A DNA stretch of 64,000 nt from Pseudomonas sp. BCA17 (GTDB lineage Bacteria; Pseudomonadota; Gammaproteobacteria; Pseudomonadales; Pseudomonadaceae): positions 682,001 through 746,000 of the forward strand of contig NZ_SGWI01000002.1 of assembly GCF_004519405.1 (NCBI RefSeq), written 5' to 3'. Positions 56,241 through 64,000 of the stretch are shown one piece after another; within the stretch, counting starts at the first letter, position 1; each line of letters opens with the position of its first letter. A model generated the notes under the pieces. The model made no database searches. It was not told the DNA's origin and saw only the letters and a list, made by a program, of their open reading frames with translations. Position numbers and translations under genes: made by a program.

Positions 56241-56267
56241 TGTAATGTTCGAGCCACTTTCTTGTTA
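56241..56267 (+). promoter_or_regulatory. Shared 27-bp element, copy upstream of oprD
   Basis: This 27-base stretch begins TGTAAT, ends TTGTTA and agrees at 20 positions with the stretch at 57738-57764 upstream of the response-regulator gene. Both are preceded by TT..CA-N5-GTAAT-like spacing, which recalls sites of CopR/CzcR-type regulators. It ends about 90 bases before the oprD ATG. Confidence 0.45.
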
Positions 56268-56358
56268 TCTGGCATTTGCAACTATCAGCCCGGGCCAAAT
56301 CAATAAAAACGCCCACTTCCATAAGAAGCCGATAACTGCCAATACCAAGGAGCGAACC

Positions 56359-57678
56359 ATGAATATCCGCCACTGCACCCTTCCCTTTTCGTTTATCGCC
56401 GCACTGCCCCTGACCGCCGTGGCTGCTCAGGACAAGCCCGAAGGGTTTATCGAAGGCAGCAGCATCAACGTGCTGGCGCGCAATTTTTACTTCAACCGCG
56501 ATGATCGCAAGGGCCAATCCAGCCCTACCGGCAACGGTTATTCCGAGGCCTGGGCACAGGGGCTGATCGGCAAATTCGAATCCGGTTTTACTCAAGGCAC
56601 GGTGGGGTTCGGCCTGGATGCGTTCGCTATGTACGGCCTGCAGCTCGACTCGGGCACCGGCCGCAGCGGCGGCAAGGGCTCGTTCGGCGTGCTCCCGGTG
56701 GACAGCGACAACCACCCCGAAAGTCGCTACAGCAAAGTCGGCGGCGCGTTGAAATTGCGTGTGCTGGACACCGTGATCAAGGCCGGCGATGTGTTCCCGC
56801 TTACCCCGGTGGTGGCGTACGGCGACTCGCGTTTACTGCCGGAGAGCTTTCGTGGCGTGACCGCGCAAAACACCCGTATCGAGGGCCTGAGCCTGCAAGG
56901 CGGGTACCTGAGCGGCATGAGCCAACCCAACGAAAGCGGCATGAACAAGGGTTTCTCGACTTTCTATGCGGGTAAGGTGGATTCGCCCTCGATCAGCTAT
57001 TTCGGCGGTGATTACCAGCTCGACAAACACCTCAGTGTGAGCCTGTACAGCAGCCGTTTGAAGGACGCCTGGGACCAGTATTACGTCGGCAGCGCCGCCA
57101 GTTACCCGCTGGGCGATGACCTCTCGTTGTTCGGCGACTTCAATTATTACAAGGCCGTGGATGAAGGCAAAAAGCGCCTGGGTGAATTCGATAACAACAT
57201 CTGGAGCGCCAGGCTGGGGGTCAAGGTCGGCGCCCACAGCGTGGCCGTCTCACACCAGCGCAACAACGGCGATGACGACTTCGATTACCTGCGCCAGTCA
57301 GACTCGATCTTCCTTAACAACTCGATCCAGTACAGCGACTTCAACGCCCCCAAGGAGCGCTCGTGGATGGTTCGCTATGACTTGGACATGCAGCCGTTCG
57401 GCATCCCCGGACTGTCGTTCATGACCCGCTACGGTAAAGGCACCGGTGCCGACTACAGCAACGCCAACGCCGTATACATGCGCCGCGATGCAGCGGGCAA
57501 CCCGCTGACCGACCAGCGTCGCTGGGAGCGGGATATCGAGGCCAAATACGTGGTGCAAAGTGGCACCTTGAAAGATTTATCCCTGCGCCTGCGCCAGGCC
57601 ACGGTGCGCTCCACTGCGTTCGAGTCGGACTTGGAAGAAGTTCGCTTGATTGCCGAATATCCATTGGTAGCGCTGTAA
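56359..57678 (+). CDS. oprD: OprD family outer-membrane porin
   Basis: The 439-residue protein is a substrate-specific porin of the OprD/OccD type for amino acids or small carboxylates. It has a signal peptide ending in TAVAAQ, then the usual FIEGSSINVLARNFYFNRDDR and YSEAWAQGLIGKFESGFTQGTVGFGLDAFAMYGLQLDSG. The end is strongly amphipathic (DLSLRLRQATVRSTAFESDLEEVRLIAEYPLVAL). The ATG at 56359 is preceded by AAGGAGCG; the longer reading has no signal peptide. The neighbouring two-component system and czc genes recall P. aeruginosa, where CzcR represses oprD. Confidence 0.9.
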   Translation: MNIRHCTLPFSFIAALPLTAVAAQDKPEGFIEGSSINVLARNFYFNRDDRKGQSSPTGNGYSEAWAQGLIGKFESGFTQGTVGFGLDAFAMYGLQLDSGTGRSGGKGSFGVLPVDSDNHPESRYSKVGGALKLRVLDTVIKAGDVFPLTPVVAYGDSRLLPESFRGVTAQNTRIEGLSLQGGYLSGMSQPNESGMNKGFSTFYAGKVDSPSISYFGGDYQLDKHLSVSLYSSRLKDAWDQYYVGSAASYPLGDDLSLFGDFNYYKAVDEGKKRLGEFDNNIWSARLGVKVGAHSVAVSHQRNNGDDDFDYLRQSDSIFLNNSIQYSDFNAPKERSWMVRYDLDMQPFGIPGLSFMTRYGKGTGADYSNANAVYMRRDAAGNPLTDQRRWERDIEAKYVVQSGTLKDLSLRLRQATVRSTAFESDLEEVRLIAEYPLVAL

Positions 57679-57737
57679 GTGATTACATTCGTTCGCCGTT
57701 AACCAACATCTGTTCACAAATTGCCGGTTATCAAAAC

Positions 57738-57764
57738 TGTAATATTGGCCTCACCTTCTCGTTA
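57738..57764 (+). promoter_or_regulatory. Shared 27-bp element, copy upstream of the response regulator
   Basis: This is the second copy of the element described upstream of oprD (20 of 27 positions equal). A TATACT at 57777-57782 could be the -10 box of a promoter under its control. The regulator gene starts 250 bases further on, behind a terminator. Confidence 0.45.
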
Positions 57765-57788
57765 AGTTGATCTTTCTATACTGGCCTC

Positions 57789-57882
57789 AACTTATTCACC
57801 GAGCACATTCATCTCTGAAGCTTTTGTGTAGCTCCTTTGGAAAGAGATGGATTTTTAACGCCCCGCCTGGGGCGTTTTTTTT
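57789..57882 (+). ncRNA. Candidate small RNA or attenuated leader
   Basis: A possible promoter (shared element plus TATACT) and a strong terminator bracket about 95 bases with no reading frame, in front of the response-regulator gene. This could be a small RNA or a leader that is cut short. It is a prediction from the flanking signals alone. Confidence 0.25.
57857..57882 (+). terminator. Rho-independent terminator upstream of the response regulator
   Basis: AACGCCCC-GCCT-GGGGCGTT is followed by a run of eight T. It lies 180 bases after the oprD stop, too far for a tight oprD terminator, though it may still serve it. Confidence 0.9.
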
Positions 57883-58013
57883 GATGCCGGATTTATGCGG
57901 CCGATGGTCGCAGTTGACCCTGAAGCTACTTCACGGTTCAGAATTTTCCTACTCCCCAACATTAACCTCCATAAGGAAATGGCCCCTCTTCTCTTCGTGA
58001 CAGGTAAACCCCC

Positions 58014-58688
58014 ATGCGTATCCTTGTAGTTGAGGACGAACAGAAAACCGCCGACTACCTGCAGCAAGGCTTGAACGAAAGCGGCTACGTGGTCGATTGC
58101 GCCAGCAATGGCATCGACGGTTTGCACCTGGCCGGGCAACACGCCTATGAACTGGTGATACTCGACGTCAACCTGCCCGGCAAAGATGGCTGGGAAGTGT
58201 TGGAGCAATTACGCCGCAACGGCACCCAGCGCGTGATGATGCTGACCGCCCGTGGCCGACTGGCAGACAAGATCAAGGGCCTGGACATGGGCGCCGATGA
58301 TTACCTGGTCAAGCCCTTCGAATTTCCCGAGTTACTGGCGCGGGTGCGCACGCTGTTGCGCCGCAGCGAACATATCCCCCAGCCGGAAGTGTTTCGCGTG
58401 TCGGACCTCGAGCTGGACCCTCGCCGCCATCGTGCCTATCGCGGCACCCGGCGCATTGACCTGACCACCAAGGAGTTCGCCCTGCTGCAGGTGCTGATGC
58501 GTCAGGCCGGCGAAGTGCTGACCCGCACACAGATCATTTCCCTGGTGTGGGACATGAACTTCGACTGCGACACCAACGTGGTGGAAGTCTCCATCAGCCG
58601 CCTGCGTGCCAAGGTCGATGACCAGAGCGAGGTCAAACTGATCCATACCATTCGCGGCGTGGGCTACGTGCTGGAGGCACGCCCATGA
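58014..58688 (+). CDS. Heavy-metal response regulator, CzcR/CopR type (OmpR family)
   Basis: The 224-residue protein has a receiver domain (RILVVEDEQKTADYLQQGLNESGYVVDCASNGIDGLHLAGQHAYELVILDVNLPGKDGWEVL) with the phospho-acceptor Asp in LDVNLPG and Lys in LVKPF. It also has a winged-helix DNA-binding domain (LTTKEFALLQVLMRQAGEVLTRTQIISLVWDMNFDCDTNVVEVSISRLRAKVDD). It belongs to the CopR/CzcR/IrlR group. It overlaps the sensor kinase gene by four bases. Targets are probably the nearby czc genes and oprD. Confidence 0.92.
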   Translation: MRILVVEDEQKTADYLQQGLNESGYVVDCASNGIDGLHLAGQHAYELVILDVNLPGKDGWEVLEQLRRNGTQRVMMLTARGRLADKIKGLDMGADDYLVKPFEFPELLARVRTLLRRSEHIPQPEVFRVSDLELDPRRHRAYRGTRRIDLTTKEFALLQVLMRQAGEVLTRTQIISLVWDMNFDCDTNVVEVSISRLRAKVDDQSEVKLIHTIRGVGYVLEARP

Positions 58689-60130
58689 AAACCGGTAGTT
58701 TGTCGATGCGCCTGGGCCTGACCGTCAGCCTGATGGGCGCGGGCCTGGTCTTGCTGCTGGCGACCCTGGCCTACCTGGCCCTGACCCATGAGCTGGAGAA
58801 ACTGGCGCGCAAGGGCCTGGAAAGCAAGATGGAACAGATCCAGCACAGTCTCGCCCTGGGCCTGGACGCCCACGCCATTCGCGCCCGCCCACATTCGCTG
58901 ATGGACCTGGTGATGGGCCACGACAACTTCTACCTGACCATCGTCGGCACCGCGCCCAACAACGGCGTGCTGCTGAGCGTCGGTGCAAAGCCGCAAGAAC
59001 CGTTGCTGACCGACTTCAAGCCACGGGAAACCCTCGGTTACCTGAACTGGACAGACAGTTACGGCAACCAGGTGCTCAGTGCCTCCAGCCTGATGCGCCT
59101 GGCCAACGGTGAACGCGTGCGGGTCCTGCTGTCCCTGGACCGTATGGACGATCAGGCACTGCTCAGCGCCTACCTGCGGGCCACCGTGATCGCGCTGCCC
59201 ATGCTGTTGATCCTGATCGGCATGGGTGCCTGGTGGCTGGTACAGCGCGGGCTCGCGCCACTGAAGCAGTTCAGCCAGGTGGCCGCCAAAGTCACCACTC
59301 AGGATCTCACGCACCGGTTGTCCATCGACAACCTCCCCAAGGAGCTGGGCGAACTGGCCCAAGGCTTCAACGTGATGCTCAACCGTCTGGACGCCGGGGT
59401 GCAGCAACTCTCGCAGTTCTCCGATGACCTCGCCCACGAACTGCGCGCGCCCCTGACCAACTTGATGGGCAAGGCCCAGTTGACCCTGTCACGCCAACGG
59501 CCACCGGAGGAATACAAGGCTGTTTTGGAATCCAATACTGAAGAACTGGAGCGCCTGGGACGCATCGTCAGTGACATGCTGTTTCTAGCCCAGGTCAGCC
59601 ACCCGGCAGCGCGCGCTTCGTTCACAGCGGTGCCCCTGGCGGCCGAAGCCCATCGGGTCATGGCGTTGTTTGCGCTGAGCGCCGAAGACAAACAACTGAC
59701 CCTGACCTTGAGCGGCGATGCCCAGGTGTTGGGTGACCGCCTGATGATCCAGCGTGCGCTTTCCAACCTGCTGTCCAATGCCATCCGCCACAGCCCGGCG
59801 GGTTCGCACATTTCGCTGCTGGTGGAAGCCTATGGCAACAACGTATCCGTATCGGTGAGCAACCCCGGCCCGGGCATCGAGGCCCGGCACCTGCCGCACC
59901 TGTTCGAACGTTTCTACCGTGTCGACAGCAGCCGCGCCCGCGCCGAAGGCGGCACCGGCCTCGGGCTGGCCATCGTGCGGTCGATCATGACCCTGCATCA
60001 GGGGCAGGCCGACGTGCGCAGCCTGCCCGGTGGTTTCACGCTGTTTCGCCTGGTGTTTCCTCTTCCTTGCGATGCGCCCACTGATACAACGCCGGCAGCA
60101 CCAGCAAGGTCAGCAACGTCGATGAAATAA
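58685..60130 (+). CDS. Heavy-metal sensor histidine kinase, CzcS/CopS type
   Basis: The 481-residue kinase has two membrane helices (LGLTVSLMGAGLVLLLATLAYLAL and VIALPMLLILIGMGAWWLV) around a periplasmic sensor, a HAMP domain, the H box SDDLAHELRAPLTNLMG, and the N, D and G boxes (LSNAIRHSPAGS, NPGPGIEARHLPHLFERFYR, EGGTGLGLAIVRSIM). It is the partner of the response regulator before it. The last 95 bases overlap the 3' end of czcA on the other strand, so the C-terminal tail (LPCDAPTDTTPAAPARSATSMK) is antisense to the end of the pump gene. Confidence 0.92.
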   Translation: MKTGSLSMRLGLTVSLMGAGLVLLLATLAYLALTHELEKLARKGLESKMEQIQHSLALGLDAHAIRARPHSLMDLVMGHDNFYLTIVGTAPNNGVLLSVGAKPQEPLLTDFKPRETLGYLNWTDSYGNQVLSASSLMRLANGERVRVLLSLDRMDDQALLSAYLRATVIALPMLLILIGMGAWWLVQRGLAPLKQFSQVAAKVTTQDLTHRLSIDNLPKELGELAQGFNVMLNRLDAGVQQLSQFSDDLAHELRAPLTNLMGKAQLTLSRQRPPEEYKAVLESNTEELERLGRIVSDMLFLAQVSHPAARASFTAVPLAAEAHRVMALFALSAEDKQLTLTLSGDAQVLGDRLMIQRALSNLLSNAIRHSPAGSHISLLVEAYGNNVSVSVSNPGPGIEARHLPHLFERFYRVDSSRARAEGGTGLGLAIVRSIMTLHQGQADVRSLPGGFTLFRLVFPLPCDAPTDTTPAAPARSATSMK

Positions 60131-63100
60131 TCCCGCCGATCACCACCGTCGCCAACGGCCGCTGTACCTCGGCACCGGTGCCGGTGGCGAGCGCCATGGG
60201 GATAAACCCGAGGGACGCCACCAACGCGGTCATCAGCACCGGGCGCAAGCGGGTCAATGCACCTTCGTTGACCGCCCGTGATAACGAGCGCCCTTCCTCC
60301 CGCAGGTTGCGGATGAAGGCGATCATCACCAGCCCGTTAAGCACCGCCACCCCGGACAACGCGATAAAGCCCACGCCCGCCGAAATCGACAACGGAATGC
60401 CGCGTAACCACAGCGCCATGATCCCACCGGTCAGCGCGAACGGGATCCCGGTAAATACCAGCAAGCCGTCCTTGAGGTTGTTGAACATCATGAACAACAG
60501 CCCGAACACCAGCAGCAACGCCACCGGCACCACGATGCGCAACCGTTCGGAGGCTTCCTTCAACTGCTCGAACTGACCGCCCCAGGTGGTCCAGTAACCT
60601 GCGGGTACCTTCACCTGGCGGCTGATAGCCACTTCGGCCTCCTCGACAAACGAGCCGATATCCCGCCCGCGCACGTTGGCACTGACAATCACCAGGCGCT
60701 TGCCGTTCTCGCGACTGATCTGGTTCGGGCCGAGCACCAGGTCCAGGCTGGCAACCTGGGACAAGGCAATAAAGCCCAGTTGCCCCGCCCCGGTGCCGGC
60801 CATTGCCGGTACGGGGATCAACAGTCGCGACAACCCCTCGATATCGGTGCGCAACGCGTCGGACAAGCGCACAACCATGTCGAAACGACGGTCACCTTCG
60901 TACAAGGTACCGGCCTGGCGCCCTCCCACGGCGACGGCAATGGTGTCCTGCACATCGCCCACATTCAGGCCAAACCGCGCGGCCTTGTCGCGATCGATAT
61001 TGATGGTCAGCACCGGCAGACCGGAGGTTTGCTCCACCTTCACCTCCGAGGCACCCGCCAGCGTTTTCAATGTCTCGGCAATGCTCTCGGCGGTCTTGTT
61101 CAGCACCGCCATGTCGTCACCAAATACTTTCACCGCCACATCGCTGCGCACACCGGAAATCAGTTCGTTGAAACGCAGTTGGATCGGTTGCGACAGTTCA
61201 TACGCACTGCCCGGCACAATCGCACTGGCGCGCTGGATATCGGCAATCAGCGCTTCACGGGATTTCTTCGGATCGGGCCATTGGTCCTTCGGTTTGAGCA
61301 TCACATAGCTGTCGGAAATATTCGGCGGCATTGGGTCGGAGGCGATTTCCGCGGTGCCGGTGCGGGCAAACACCCGCTCGATCTCCGGCACCTGGGCCAG
61401 CAAGGCTTTTTCCAGTTGCTGCTGCATCTGCACCGATTGCGTCAGGCTGGTGCCCGGTACGCGCAGGGCCTGCTGGGCGAAGTCTCCTTCGCTGAGGCTG
61501 GGGATAAATTCGCTGCCCATGCGGCTGGCGACCGCCGCGGAGGCAATGATGGTCAACACCGCCAGGCCAAATACCAGCGAGCGGCGCGCCATCACCCAAT
61601 CCAGCACCGGGGCATAGGCCCGACGCGCGGTCCGCATCACCAGGTTTTCTTCCTCCTTGACCTTGCCGGTGACGAACAGGGCAATTGCCGCCGGCACGAA
61701 GGTCACCGACAGAATCATCGCGCCAAGCAAGGCGATCACCACGGTGAACGCCATGGGATGGAACATATTCCCGGCCACCCCGGTGAGCGCGAAGATCGGC
61801 AGGTAGACCACCATGATGATCAGTTGCCCGAAGATCAGCGCACGCCGCGCTTCCTTGGCCGCGGCGAACACTTCATGCAGGCGTTCACTGCGCGTCAACA
61901 GGCGCCCATGTCGGTGCTGCGCATGGGCCAGACGACGAATGGCGTTCTCGACGATCACCACCGCACCATCGACGATAATGCCGAAATCCAGCGCGCCGAG
62001 ACTCATCAAGTTAGCGCTGACTTTGTTGGTGAACATGCCGGTAAAGGTGAACAGCATCGCCAGGGGAATCACCATGGCCGTGATCAGCGCCGCACGGATA
62101 TTGCCCAGGAACAGAAACAACACCGCGACCACCAGCAGCGCACCTTCGAAGAGGTTTTTCTTCACCGTGGCGATGGCTTTTTCCACCAGGTTAGTGCGGT
62201 CGTAGACCGTAACGGCGACCACACCTTCAGGCAACGAGCGGTTGATCTCTTCAAGTTTTTTCGCCACCGCCTGAGACACGGTACGGCTGTTTTCGCCGAT
62301 CAACATAAAGACGGTGCCCAACACCACTTCACGCCCGTTCTCAGTAGCCGCACCGGTGCGCAACTCGCGGCCGATCTCGACCTGAGCCACATTGCGCACG
62401 CGGATTGGCGTGCCGTCCGAAGTGGTGATGACGATGTTGGCGATGTCGTCGAGGGACGCCACCTGCCCCGGCGCACGAATCAGCAGTTGCTCACCGCTGC
62501 GCTCGATATAACCGGCGCCGACATTGGCGTTGTTGCGCTCCAGCGCCGTGACCAGATCACCCAGGGTCAGGTTATAGGCCGCGAGGCGCTTGGGGTCCGG
62601 AGCAATCTGATATTCCTTGGCGAAACCACCGATGGTGTTGATCTCCGCCACGCCCGCTACGTTGCGCAGTTGCGGCTTGATGATCCAGTCCTGGATCACC
62701 CGCAGGTCGGTGGGTGTGTAGGGCGTACCGTCATCTTTGAGTGCGCCTTCCTCGGCCTCGACGGTCCACAGGAAAATTTCCCCGAGGCCGGTAGACACCG
62801 GCCCCATGGCGGTTTCGATACCCTCAGGTAACTGCTCGCGGGCTACCTGCAGGCGCTCATTGACCAACTGACGGGCGAAGAACAGGTCGGTGCCGTCCTT
62901 GAAAATCACCGTGACCTGGGACAAACCCGAACGCGACAACGAGCGCGTCTGCTGCAAACCCGGCAACCCGGCCATGGCGGTTTCGATGGGAAAGGTGATG
63001 CGCTGCTCGGTTTCCAGCGGTGAAAACCCGGCCGCCGCCGAGTTGATCTGCACCTGCACATTGGTGATATCGGGCACGGCGTCGATGGGCAACTTCTGAT

Positions 63101-63191
63101 AGCTGGCAATGCCGACACCGGCCATCAACAGCACCACAAGCAGCACGATGATGCGCTGCTCGATGGCGAATTGGATAAGGCGCTCAAACAT
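60036..63191 (-). CDS. czcA: Heavy-metal efflux RND transporter (CzcA family)
   Basis: CzcA is the inner-membrane, proton-driven pump of a tripartite Zn/Cd/Co exporter. The 1051-residue protein has the HME-RND signature LMSLGALDFGIIVDGAVVIVENAIRR in the fourth membrane helix, twelve hydrophobic segments, and two large periplasmic loops. The DFG...DG...EN pattern fits divalent-cation pumps (CzcA type) better than Cu/Ag pumps (CusA). It follows czcB with 17 bases between and should be induced by the neighbouring two-component system. It is full length. Confidence 0.94.
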   Translation of the reverse strand: MFERLIQFAIEQRIIVLLVVLLMAGVGIASYQKLPIDAVPDITNVQVQINSAAAGFSPLETEQRITFPIETAMAGLPGLQQTRSLSRSGLSQVTVIFKDGTDLFFARQLVNERLQVAREQLPEGIETAMGPVSTGLGEIFLWTVEAEEGALKDDGTPYTPTDLRVIQDWIIKPQLRNVAGVAEINTIGGFAKEYQIAPDPKRLAAYNLTLGDLVTALERNNANVGAGYIERSGEQLLIRAPGQVASLDDIANIVITTSDGTPIRVRNVAQVEIGRELRTGAATENGREVVLGTVFMLIGENSRTVSQAVAKKLEEINRSLPEGVVAVTVYDRTNLVEKAIATVKKNLFEGALLVVAVLFLFLGNIRAALITAMVIPLAMLFTFTGMFTNKVSANLMSLGALDFGIIVDGAVVIVENAIRRLAHAQHRHGRLLTRSERLHEVFAAAKEARRALIFGQLIIMVVYLPIFALTGVAGNMFHPMAFTVVIALLGAMILSVTFVPAAIALFVTGKVKEEENLVMRTARRAYAPVLDWVMARRSLVFGLAVLTIIASAAVASRMGSEFIPSLSEGDFAQQALRVPGTSLTQSVQMQQQLEKALLAQVPEIERVFARTGTAEIASDPMPPNISDSYVMLKPKDQWPDPKKSREALIADIQRASAIVPGSAYELSQPIQLRFNELISGVRSDVAVKVFGDDMAVLNKTAESIAETLKTLAGASEVKVEQTSGLPVLTINIDRDKAARFGLNVGDVQDTIAVAVGGRQAGTLYEGDRRFDMVVRLSDALRTDIEGLSRLLIPVPAMAGTGAGQLGFIALSQVASLDLVLGPNQISRENGKRLVIVSANVRGRDIGSFVEEAEVAISRQVKVPAGYWTTWGGQFEQLKEASERLRIVVPVALLLVFGLLFMMFNNLKDGLLVFTGIPFALTGGIMALWLRGIPLSISAGVGFIALSGVAVLNGLVMIAFIRNLREEGRSLSRAVNEGALTRLRPVLMTALVASLGFIPMALATGTGAEVQRPLATVVIGGIISSTLLTLLVLPALYQWAHRKEEETPGETA

Positions 63192-63208
63192 AAGAAATCA
63201 CTCGCAGA

Positions 63209-64000
63209 TCAATGGGCGTGTTCGGCCGAGCCTTTGCCCAATTCGGACTTGAGGATGAAGCTGCCAACAGTCGCCACTTGTGCGCCGGCGTCGAGGCCTT
63301 TGCGCACCTCGACGTAGCCGTTTTCACTCACGCCCAGCTCGAGGTGGCGAGTGATAAAACCGTCGGGGGTACGCATAAATACCGAAGGTTTGTCCTCGAC
63401 GGTCTGGACGGCGGTTTGCGGCACGGTGACCTTGGCCTGGTAGGTGTCGGTGGCCACTTGCACCGTCACAAACAGTCCCGGACGCCAGGCATCGTCCGGG
63501 TTAGGCACGCTCACGCGCACGCTGGCGGTGCGCGTCTGCTCGCCGAGCAGGTTGCCGACATAGGCCACCGTGCCGAGCACGTCGGTGCCCATTTCGGTGG
63601 AGCTGACTTTCACCGGTTTGCCGATGCGCACCTTGTTCAGGTCTTTGGGAAACACACCGAAGGTGACCCACACCTGGGACAGGTCCGAGAGCGTGAAGGC
63701 GTTGCTGGTTTCACTGACCACTTCGCCGACACCGAGGTGCTTTTCCACGACCACACCGGCAAACGGCGCACGCAGCTCGTAGCGATTGCCACCCACTCCT
63801 GCCGCGCTGCCGCTCAGGGCGGTCATCTTTTGGCGGGCGTTGTTCAGGGCGATTTCGGCTTCTTGCAAGGTCTGGCGCGCCAGCAGGTAGTCCTGCTCGG
63901 CAGAGATCTCGTCCTTCCACAGCTGGCGCTCGCGCTGGAAGGTGGTGCGCGCCAGCTCGACACGCCGCTCGCTGGCGGCCAGCTCGCTACGTTGATCGGA
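63209..64000 (-). CDS. czcB: RND efflux periplasmic adaptor subunit (CzcB family), start outside the window
   Basis: This membrane fusion protein should bridge CzcA and an outer-membrane CzcC. The frame is open to the window end, giving the last 263 residues: a coiled-coil part (SELAASERRVELARTTFQRERQLWKDEISAEQDYLLARQTLQEAEIALNNARQKM), the lipoyl-type segment LRAPFAGVVVEKHLGVGEVVSETSNAFTLSDLSQVWV, and the C-terminal beta domains. The tail KGSAEHAH could bind metal. The N terminus and signal peptide lie beyond base 64000. Confidence 0.92.
   Translation of the reverse strand, partial: SDQRSELAASERRVELARTTFQRERQLWKDEISAEQDYLLARQTLQEAEIALNNARQKMTALSGSAAGVGGNRYELRAPFAGVVVEKHLGVGEVVSETSNAFTLSDLSQVWVTFGVFPKDLNKVRIGKPVKVSSTEMGTDVLGTVAYVGNLLGEQTRTASVRVSVPNPDDAWRPGLFVTVQVATDTYQAKVTVPQTAVQTVEDKPSVFMRTPDGFITRHLELGVSENGYVEVRKGLDAGAQVATVGSFILKSELGKGSAEHAH

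Noticed and set aside
60780..62831. A 683-codon open reading on the plus strand
   Set aside because: It is wholly antisense to czcA. Long antisense readings are common in GC-rich genes, and the product is rich in His, Arg and Gln with no family motif.

Overview
The window is chromosomal DNA of a fluorescent Pseudomonas, most likely the P. fluorescens group. The evidence is high GC with GC-rich third codon positions, the conserved housekeeping order murI-moeB-prmC-prfA-hemA / TPR lipoprotein-lolB-ispE-tRNA-Gln-prs-rplY-pth-ychF, Pseudomonas-type REP hairpins, a DUF2790 protein and an OprD porin. No phage, insertion sequence or CRISPR array was seen. Identifications rest on reading the translations and recalled family motifs; no database search was possible.

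Layout. 1-2954: a TonB-dependent siderophore-type receptor with a Fur-like site, and a periplasmic DUF4198 protein. 2961-14558: a probable light-response locus. A minus-strand pair (TIGR01777 epimerase, ferrochelatase hemH) diverges from an FAD oxidoreductase, followed by nine tightly coupled plus-strand genes: a TudS-like DUF523-DUF1722 protein, a LitR/CarH-type MerR regulator, photolyase, SnoaL-like protein, SDR, FAD amine-oxidase-like protein, DUF1365, a CFA/UfaM-type methyltransferase and DUF2878. Three TGTACA-N12-TGTACA-type direct repeats sit in front of the two plus-strand transcription units; they match the site described for PplR1 of P. putida. 14613-27525: a YkgJ-type protein, a REP doublet, PagL-like deacylase and the housekeeping block.

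27526-46271: a complete Hrp1-family (Rsp/Rsc-like) type III secretion apparatus, lying exactly between ychF and tRNA-Met. One HrpR/HrpS-like enhancer-binding protein should activate hrpL through a sigma-54 promoter with an IHF site. HrpL should then drive three operons, each with its own hrp box: hrpA-hrpB-hrcJ-hrpD-hrpE, hrpF-hrpG-hrcC-hrpT-hrpV, and hrpJ-hrcV-hrpQ-hrcN-hrpO-hrpP-hrcQRSTU. All core genes look full length, but no harpin, translocator or effector gene is present in the window. Unusual points are an A10 tract in the activator gene, a C10 tract in the secretin gene, a fused hrcQ with a well-placed internal start, and a very short pilin.

46272-64000: tRNA-Met, a DMT permease, a PhzF-like protein, a gamma-glutamyltransferase lipoprotein with a PgeF/YfiH protein, ddl, a LysE exporter divergent from an AraC regulator, a flavin-reductase-like protein, a soluble PAS-PAS chemotaxis transducer and a DUF2790 protein. 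The end of the window is a heavy-metal region: OprD porin, CzcR/CopR-CzcS/CopS two-component system, and on the opposite strand the RND pump czcA and the start-truncated czcB. A 27-bp sequence shared by the regions upstream of oprD and of the response regulator suggests one common regulator.
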